Source: Chloroflexota bacterium
Lineage (GTDB): Bacteria > Chloroflexota > Anaerolineae > Promineifilales > Promineifilaceae
Reading direction: 5' to 3'
NCBI GenBank assembly: GCA_024278255.1
Contig: JAJRTP010000324.1
Coordinates: forward strand, 1 to 5,906
Length of the DNA: 5,906 bases
Shown: positions 1-3,488 of the stretch, one piece after another
Numbering within the stretch: the first letter of the stretch is position 1
Layout: the number at the start of each line of letters is the position of its first letter
The notes under the pieces: generated by a model
Database searches by the model: none
Told to the model about the DNA's origin: nothing
The model's input: only the letters and a program-made list of their open reading frames with translations
Position numbers and translations under genes: made by a program

Positions 1-639
1 CACATTATCTATGTCGTCATAGCGGTCAATCATATAGATGATGGCGTTGCAAATCTCCGTCAGGTTGTGAGGCGGGATGTTGGTAGCCATGCCCACAGCA
101 ATGCCGGAGGAGCCGTTGAGCAGCAGGTTGGGCAGGCGGGCAGGCAGCAGGTCCGGTTCGGTCAGGCTGTCGTCGAAGTTGGGGATGAACTCTACGGTGT
201 CTTTGTCTATGTCTTCCAGCAGTTCGTGGGCGATGCGGGCCAGCCGGGCTTCGGTGTAGCGCATGGCGGCGGCGCTGTCGCCGTCTACGCTGCCAAAGTT
301 GCCCTGGCCGTCTACCAGCATGTAGCGCAGGGAGAAGTATTGGGCCATCCGCACCATGGCGTCGTATACGGCCGTATCGCTATGCGGATGATACTTACCC
401 AAAACCTCGCCGACAATACGGGCGCTCTTGCGGTGGGCGGACCCGGCGCGGATGCCCATATCCCACATGGCGTAAAGGATGCGGCGGTGAACCGGTTTCA
501 GGCCGTCGCGGGCGTCCGGCAGGGCGCGGGCCACGATGACGCTCATGGCGTAGTCCAGATAGGAACTACGCATTTCGTTATTTATGTCAATGTAATTGAT
601 TTTGCCGATGTTGCTGTCTACGGTTTCGTTTTCGTCCAA
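1..639 (-). CDS. gyrA: DNA gyrase subunit A, N-terminal 213 residues (3' end beyond the window)
   Basis: The product is the DNA-cleaving subunit of a type IIA topoisomerase, which with GyrB introduces negative supercoils in the cytoplasm. Translation of the minus strand shows the family landmarks in order: SSYLDYAMSVIVARALPDAR (25-44), GLKPVHRRILYAM (46-58), KSARIVGEVLGKYHPH (71-86), then SDTAVYDAMVRMAQ (87-100), the quinolone-resistance-determining region. MLVDGQGNFGSVDGD (107-121) and AAAMRYTEARLA follow, with the catalytic tyrosine at Tyr128 (codon 258-256, TAC), then NLLLNGSSGIAVGMATNIPP. The start is TTG at 639-637, because a GGAGG lies 6 nt upstream and the next in-frame ATG (codon 23) would remove the usual N-terminal lead-in. 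The C-terminal beta-pinwheel that would separate GyrA from ParC is outside the window, so ParC is the alternative. Family assignment is certain; GyrA versus ParC is likely but not proven. It is the last gene seen in a minus-strand run after ygfZ, with its own promoter region. Confidence 0.93.
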   Translation of the reverse strand, partial: MDENETVDSNIGKINYIDINNEMRSSYLDYAMSVIVARALPDARDGLKPVHRRILYAMWDMGIRAGSAHRKSARIVGEVLGKYHPHSDTAVYDAMVRMAQYFSLRYMLVDGQGNFGSVDGDSAAAMRYTEARLARIAHELLEDIDKDTVEFIPNFDDSLTEPDLLPARLPNLLLNGSSGIAVGMATNIPPHNLTEICNAIIYMIDRYDDIDNV

Positions 640-645
640 GTGCGA

Positions 646-650
646 CCTCC
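646..650 (-). promoter_or_regulatory. Shine-Dalgarno site that fixes the gyrA TTG start
   Basis: GGAGG on the minus strand, followed by 6 nt (TCGCAC) and TTG. It is immediately preceded by its own complement: positions 646-657 read CCTCCGGGGAGG on the plus strand. In the mRNA, CCUC and GAGG could therefore pair over a CCCG loop and partly mask the site. The pairing is short, and its effect is inference. Confidence 0.7.
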
Positions 651-674
651 GGGGAGGATGATTTTAGTGTCCCA

Positions 675-725
675 TTACGTAAAAAATGCCACCACGTGAG
701 GGTGGCTTTTTCGCTTAATTTTCAT
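675..725 (-). CDS. Possible 16-codon leaderless leader peptide upstream of gyrA
   Basis: The minus strand from ATG at 725-723 reads MKIKRKSHPHVVAFFT and stops at TAA (677-675). The A of the ATG falls exactly where transcription should start for the TATAAT at 737-732 (six intervening nt), so the message would be leaderless. The coding stretch runs right through the GCCACC/GGTGGC hairpin and its U-tract, so a ribosome translating it would keep that terminator from folding. No homologue is recognised and the composition is not informative. It may be a chance ORF. The same -10/spacing/ATG arrangement in front of the DinB-like gene is the main reason to list it. Confidence 0.3.
   Translation of the reverse strand: MKIKRKSHPHVVAFFT
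681..711 (-). terminator. Bidirectional terminator-like hairpin in the ygfZ-gyrA spacer
   Basis: GCCACC (688-693), a 7-nt loop ACGTGAG, and GGTGGC (701-706) form a perfect 6-bp GC-rich stem. It is flanked by AAAAAAT (681-687) and TTTTT (707-711), so an intrinsic terminator is possible on both strands. Minus-strand transcripts, either from ygfZ or from the promoter at 732-760, meet it before gyrA, whose TTG is 42 nt further on. It can be the ygfZ terminator, a gyrA leader attenuator, or both. No plus-strand gene upstream needs it. Confidence 0.75.
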
Positions 726-731
726 ACTTGA

Positions 732-760
732 ATTATACCTTATTTGGCTGGATTTATCGA
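732..760 (-). promoter_or_regulatory. Sigma-70-type promoter reading toward gyrA
   Basis: On the minus strand a perfect TATAAT (737-732) lies 17 nt after TCGATA (760-755), which matches TTGACA at 4 of 6 positions. The predicted start is near 725. The transcript would meet the hairpin at 706-681 after about 20 nt and gyrA at 639. The rest of the spacer, 761-808, shows no recognisable signal. Confidence 0.6.
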
Positions 761-808
761 GTTTTTATGAGGAGATTTTGGGGGATACTCAGAGAGGGGG
801 CGAGGGTG

Positions 809-1762
809 TTATGCAGGGGGAAGAGAGACGGCCGTATCCCCCACCATTAACGCACTTTTTTTGTCCAACACAGCCGTTTTCACATACCCTAACGCCACAA
901 AACCATCCGGCCCTTCTGCGACCGAAGTGATTACGCCCGCATTTTTGCCTGCGGCCGTGATTGCCTCCCCCGCTGCCAGCGGCCCTTTTGCCCGCAGGCG
1001 CACCAACTGCTTCGCCAGCTTGCCCCGGCTCTCCATACGGGCAATGATTTCCTGGCCGGTGTAGCACCCTTTGTTAAACGATACGTCTGCCCACAAGCCG
1101 GTTTCCAGGGGAATGTAATCGCCGGTAATCTCGTGACCAAAGCGGGGCAGCCCGGCTTCGATGCGGATGTATTCAAAGGTGGGTTCGGCTACGGCCGTAA
1201 TCCCGCTCCCCAACAAACGCTGCCAAACCGCTTCCCGATCCGCCTCATGGCACATGACAAAGTAACCATCCCCGTTAATCGGGTCAGTCCGGGCCAGCCA
1301 GATATCTATGTCGTCAATTTTCTGTTCCCGCCAGTGGTGCAGCGGAAAATCTACATCCGTAAAGCCAGCCGCGTGTAATTTTTCCTGGGCTTTGGGGCCG
1401 TAGAGGGCGAATACGGCCGTATCCCCGCTCAAATCCTCAATGTGAAAATCGTCATTAAAAAAGACAAAGCGCATCAGGTAACGGGCAATGTTATCCGCGT
1501 TGTTTTCGCCGGTGAGCGCGTACACGGCCTGGCTGCCCGCGTACAAAATCAGCCGGTCAATAATGCGGCCAATGTCGGTCGTCAGGATGGTAGCGGCGCC
1601 TTCGCCGGGCTGCAAGCGGGCCACATCCTGCGTGGACATGCGGTGCAGCAAATCCAGCCGCGTCTCACCGCTGAAGCGCAGCATTCCCAAAGCGCTGCGG
1701 TCAGTCAGGATGGCTTCTTCGCGGGCGGACTGCAGGTCGTTTTCGCTAATCTGACTGCTCAT
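809..1762 (-). CDS. ygfZ: YgfZ/GcvT-like folate-binding protein of Fe-S cluster maintenance
   Basis: A 317-residue cytoplasmic protein of the YgfZ family (COG0354), related to the T-protein of glycine cleavage. In the family it binds folate and helps build or repair certain Fe-S proteins; it is not a glycine-cleavage enzyme. The diagnostic signature is KGCYTGQE at residues 231-238, with the conserved Cys233, inside NKGCYTGQEIIARMESRGK. Other GcvT-fold pieces are FSGETRLDLLHRMSTQDV (about 30-47), the TTDIGRIIDRLILY stretch (61-74) and RIEAGLPRFGHEI (200-212). The C-terminal barrel follows (roughly 250-317, with GFVALGYVK). Length is typical of the family. The ATG at 1762 is supported by AAGGAG 7 nt upstream. 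Its start lies inside the end of the preceding ORF (17-nt overlap), so it is probably translated in an operon with the DinB-like gene. Confidence 0.92.
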   Translation of the reverse strand: MSSQISENDLQSAREEAILTDRSALGMLRFSGETRLDLLHRMSTQDVARLQPGEGAATILTTDIGRIIDRLILYAGSQAVYALTGENNADNIARYLMRFVFFNDDFHIEDLSGDTAVFALYGPKAQEKLHAAGFTDVDFPLHHWREQKIDDIDIWLARTDPINGDGYFVMCHEADREAVWQRLLGSGITAVAEPTFEYIRIEAGLPRFGHEITGDYIPLETGLWADVSFNKGCYTGQEIIARMESRGKLAKQLVRLRAKGPLAAGEAITAAGKNAGVITSVAEGPDGFVALGYVKTAVLDKKSALMVGDTAVSLPPA

Positions 1763-1967
1763 CAGGGAACTCCTTGTTCAATTGATTATTGCCATTGGCG
1801 GATACGGCCGTCAACGGAATAACCCCATTATTGGCCGCTTGCTCCCAGGATCGGGCAAATTTTTGCACGGCCGGCAGGTACCGGGCTTCGCTTTCGCAGC
1901 TGGTTTGGGCGATGATTTGGGCCAGGGAACGGCCGTTGAACCATTTATACCGCTTCTTGTCCGCCAA
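1746..1967 (-). CDS. C-terminal piece of a split DinB/ClbS-like protein
   Basis: As read, a 73-residue ORF begins with TTG at 1967-1965, four nt after the stop of the upstream ORF, and has no clear Shine-Dalgarno site. I do not think it is an independent gene. Its start, KKRYKWFNGRSLAQIIAQTS, followed by EARYLPAVQKF, resembles the C-terminal end of DinB/ClbS (DUF1706-like) proteins. In those, a 'P-W-x-G-R-P-L-W-x-x-I-A-x-D-T-Y-E-H...H-x-P-x-I' type stretch follows the N-terminal helices. The frame is open further upstream and reads FSDKQLADKKRYKWF across the upstream stop, joining naturally onto the first piece. The histidines common at the end of this family (YEH...H) are replaced by CES and RY. 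The last 20 residues (from about TAVSANG) are low in recognisable features and overlap the ygfZ start. Reinitiation at the TTG, giving a separate polypeptide, remains possible. Confidence 0.5.
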   Translation of the reverse strand: MADKKRYKWFNGRSLAQIIAQTSCESEARYLPAVQKFARSWEQAANNGVIPLTAVSANGNNQLNKEFPDEQSD

Positions 1968-1971
1968 CTGT

Positions 1972-2325
1972 TTATCCGAAAATGTCCAGCCATTCTTCCA
2001 GTTGCAGGCGCACCTGCATCAAATCATCGAAAACACGCTCCAGAGGACGGCCGTGTGTTTCCGCTGCGCGCTGCCGGTTAAATTCATCGGGATTCGCCAG
2101 AGCTGCCAGCAGACGTTCCGGCTTCTTTCCCTGATCCAGTTTGAGCAGCGCCGTCACCATTTCCGCTTCCCAGGCGGTCAGCACAGCCAGCAAGTCGGCA
2201 ATTGACCAGTCGCCTACTGCGCCGGGGGTCAGCAGGGCTTCATCCGGCAGGGGTTCCAGGGCGATCAGGAGTTGTTCACGGCCGTTATCCAGTTTATCCA
2301 AAAGCTGTTCCATCACATGCGCCAT
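1972..2325 (-). CDS. DinB/ClbS-like four-helix protein, N-terminal piece, apparently truncated by a frameshift
   Basis: 117 residues as read. The segment GDWSIADLLAVLTAWEAEMV (38-57) is the characteristic second-helix motif of the DinB/ClbS superfamily (usually DWSxxDhhAHLxxWE). It is preceded by an amphipathic helix (MEQLLDKLDNGREQLLIAL) and followed by FNRQRAAETHGRPLERVFDDLMQVRLQLEEWLD, which matches the family's 'N...NRPLEEVL...' region. Family members are usually about 150-190 residues; this ORF stops early after WLDIFG, and the missing end lies just downstream in another frame. The metal-ligand histidine expected in AHLxxW is Val48 here. Start at ATG 2325 (ATG at 2313 is an alternative). 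There is no proper Shine-Dalgarno site, but a TAAAAT box sits 6 nt upstream, suggesting a leaderless message. Its biochemical role cannot be stated. It heads the minus-strand run leading to ygfZ. Confidence 0.65.
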   Translation of the reverse strand: MAHVMEQLLDKLDNGREQLLIALEPLPDEALLTPGAVGDWSIADLLAVLTAWEAEMVTALLKLDQGKKPERLLAALANPDEFNRQRAAETHGRPLERVFDDLMQVRLQLEEWLDIFG

Positions 2326-2331
2326 ACCTGA

Positions 2332-2337
2332 ATTTTA
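2332..2337 (-). promoter_or_regulatory. -10 box for a possibly leaderless DinB-like transcript
   Basis: TAAAAT on the minus strand is followed by six nt and the ATG at 2325, so the predicted first transcribed base is the A of the start codon. The sequence TAAAATTCAGGTATG closely mirrors TATAATTCAAGTATG at 737-723 (2 differences in 15). No convincing -35 is visible. The rest of the divergent spacer (2338-2481) holds three CATCAC hexamers (2351, 2358, 2389) and no gene. Confidence 0.4.
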
Positions 2338-2481
2338 CCGCGTCCTCACACATCACGCATCACATATCATTCGCAAGAGCGTGACATCCATCACATCCGA
2401 GAGGTGATCTCCCGCAATAGACGCCGGAGCCAACTCGCCGTATACTCGCCCTTAATGGAAGAAAAGATTTTCCAGAAAATA

Positions 2482-2511
2482 TTAACAAAAACAGAAGATT
2501 ATCAGTATAAT
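2482..2511 (+). promoter_or_regulatory. Sigma-70-type promoter for the DUF2007/ccm block
   Basis: TTAACA (2482-2487, 5 of 6 matches to TTGACA), an 18-nt spacer, then a perfect TATAAT (2506-2511); transcription should start near A2518. A small palindrome, GAAAA-GA-TTTTC (2461-2472), sits just upstream of the -35 and could be an operator. That role is only a guess. It is the only strong promoter seen ahead of the plus-strand genes. Confidence 0.65.
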
Positions 2512-2551
2512 GGCCTCAGGATTCAACAACTTGTAAAAATGGAGCATGTCT

Positions 2552-2929
2552 ATGATTGATTCAGCCCTACTTGTTGAACCCTATTATTCTGATACTGATA
2601 CATCATCCACAAAAAAGGCGGCTAACAAAAGCGCCCCGAAAAGCACCACACCTGGAGGCCGTATGGAGATTAAATGGGAAGTTGTCGCCGAAACCTTTGG
2701 CATCACCCCTGCTACAATCATTGCCGGGCGCTTGAAAGCAGAAGGGCTGCCGGTGCGGGTATGGCAGGAAGGCGCCGGGCAGGCGTTGGGTCTGACAGTA
2801 GGCGCCCTGGGCACGGGCTACGTAGCTGTTCCTGAAGAATATGTAGAACAAGCGCTGAATTTGCTGGATGAAGAAGTGGATATTGACCCTGAAGATTGGC
2901 AAGAAACATCTGATGACGATACTTTGTAG
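2552..2929 (+). CDS. Small DUF2007-like (putative signal-transducing protein family) protein
   Basis: 125 residues, cytoplasmic, with no signal peptide or membrane segment. The start is set at ATG 2552 rather than the in-frame ATG at 2546, because GGAG (2541-2544) is 7 nt from the former and only 1 nt from the latter. Residues 1-37 are a polar, Ser/Thr/Lys-rich, probably disordered tail. Residues about 38-107 (MEIKWEVVAETFG, GRLKAEGLPVRVWQEG, VAVPEEYVEQALNLLDEE) follow the DUF2007 pattern: a strand, a helix that takes 'GxLxAEGIPxxV', then a closing 'VxVPxxxxExAxxLL' helix. The C-terminus is strongly acidic (EEVDIDPEDWQETSDDDTL). An internal ATG at 2663, with GGAGG 4 nt upstream, could give just the domain. 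The molecular function of the family is unknown to me. Its place before ccmE suggests co-transcription, not necessarily a role in cytochrome maturation. Confidence 0.75.
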   Translation: MIDSALLVEPYYSDTDTSSTKKAANKSAPKSTTPGGRMEIKWEVVAETFGITPATIIAGRLKAEGLPVRVWQEGAGQALGLTVGALGTGYVAVPEEYVEQALNLLDEEVDIDPEDWQETSDDDTL

Positions 2930-2930
2930 C

Positions 2931-2973
2931 GCGATTTTATAAATCGCCCGGAGAACGATTTACAAAATCGTTC
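2931..2973. repeat. Pair of perfect inverted repeats sharing CGATTT-n3-AAATCG
   Basis: GCGATTT-TAT-AAATCGC (2931-2947; 7-bp arms) and GAACGATTT-ACA-AAATCGTTC (2953-2973; 9-bp arms) occupy most of the 70-nt gap between the DUF2007-like gene and ccmE. Their centres are 24 bp apart. The shared core makes them two copies of one unit, not unrelated hairpins. There is no T-tract after either, so they are not ordinary terminators. They could be a dispersed palindromic repeat, an mRNA-processing or stabilising structure, or a double operator for ccmE. Confidence 0.8.
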
Positions 2974-2999
2974 CACAATGGTTTACAAGGAGAATTGAA

Positions 3000-3488
3000 A
3001 TGGCTAATACAACCTGGACAAATACAGGGGAAGATGCTTTACCGGAAAAGAAAAGCAACCGTCTGAAATTTGTGTTTGGCGGACTTGTCTTGTTGGCAGC
3101 TATCGTATTTTTAGTTGTCAATGCTATGAGTGGTAATACACAGCTTTACAAGACAGTTGATGAATTTTACGCCGACCAGGGCCGGTTGACCGGACGCGAT
3201 TTGCGGGTAGCCGGTTTTGTGTTAGGTGACACGATTGAATTTACCCAGATTGACGCCACCACCTCCCGTCTGGAATTTGATATTGTAGATGACATCAACA
3301 ACCCCGGACAGCGGCTGCACATTGTGGCCATGAACGAACCAAAACCCGACCTGCTGCAACATGAAGCCCAGGCTTTGGTAGAAGGTCAGGCCGATGAAAA
3401 CGGCGTCTTTATGGCTAACCCGGGCGGCTTGCTGCTGAAATGCCCCACCCGTTATGAAGAACTGGAGCCGGGAGAAGCCGCGCAATGA
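3000..3488 (+). CDS. ccmE: CcmE haem chaperone, CxxxY variant
   Basis: 162 residues. CcmE takes haem from the CcmABCD exporter, holds it covalently outside the membrane and passes it to CcmF for attachment to c-type cytochromes. Residues 1-22 are a polar cytoplasmic tail, 24-41 (FVFGGLVLLAAIVFLVVN) are the single membrane anchor, and about 46-155 form the OB-fold domain (YKTVDEFYAD, LRVAGFVLGDTIEF, LEFDIVDD, ALVEGQADENGVFMA). The haem-binding motif near the end is LLLKCPTRYE. Cys148 stands where the classical protein has its haem-linking histidine, and Tyr152 completes the CxxxY form known from some sulfate reducers and archaea. The ATG at 3000 has AAGGAG 7 nt upstream. The last four bases (ATGA) overlap the ccmF start, implying coupled translation. 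Confidence 0.93.
   Translation: MANTTWTNTGEDALPEKKSNRLKFVFGGLVLLAAIVFLVVNAMSGNTQLYKTVDEFYADQGRLTGRDLRVAGFVLGDTIEFTQIDATTSRLEFDIVDDINNPGQRLHIVAMNEPKPDLLQHEAQALVEGQADENGVFMANPGGLLLKCPTRYEELEPGEAAQ

Noticed and set aside
661..666. TAAAAT on the minus strand as the main gyrA -10 box
   Set aside because: No matching -35 at suitable distance, and the predicted start would fall inside or at the Shine-Dalgarno region; the TATAAT at 737-732 is far better.
67..699. 210-codon plus-strand ORF opposite gyrA
   Set aside because: It is the complement of an unmistakable GyrA frame with catalytic Tyr128, has no recognisable domain, and runs through the terminator hairpin at its end.
1442..1822. Plus-strand ORF of 126 codons opposite ygfZ
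   Set aside because: Antisense shadow of ygfZ, which has its family signature and Shine-Dalgarno site; no supporting start signal or motif.
1965..1967. TTG at 1967 as the start of an independent small gene
   Set aside because: No Shine-Dalgarno site, and the frame is open upstream and continues the DinB-like sequence across the stop. A frameshifted single gene explains it better, though reinitiation is not excluded.
2546..2551. ATG at 2546 as start of the DUF2007-like gene
   Set aside because: GGAG is only 1 nt upstream of it but 7 nt from the in-frame ATG at 2552, so the second ATG is preferred.
2931..2973. The twin palindromes as a terminator or as the start of a CRISPR array
   Set aside because: There is no T-tract after either hairpin, only two units, and no spacer-like unique segments of regular length.
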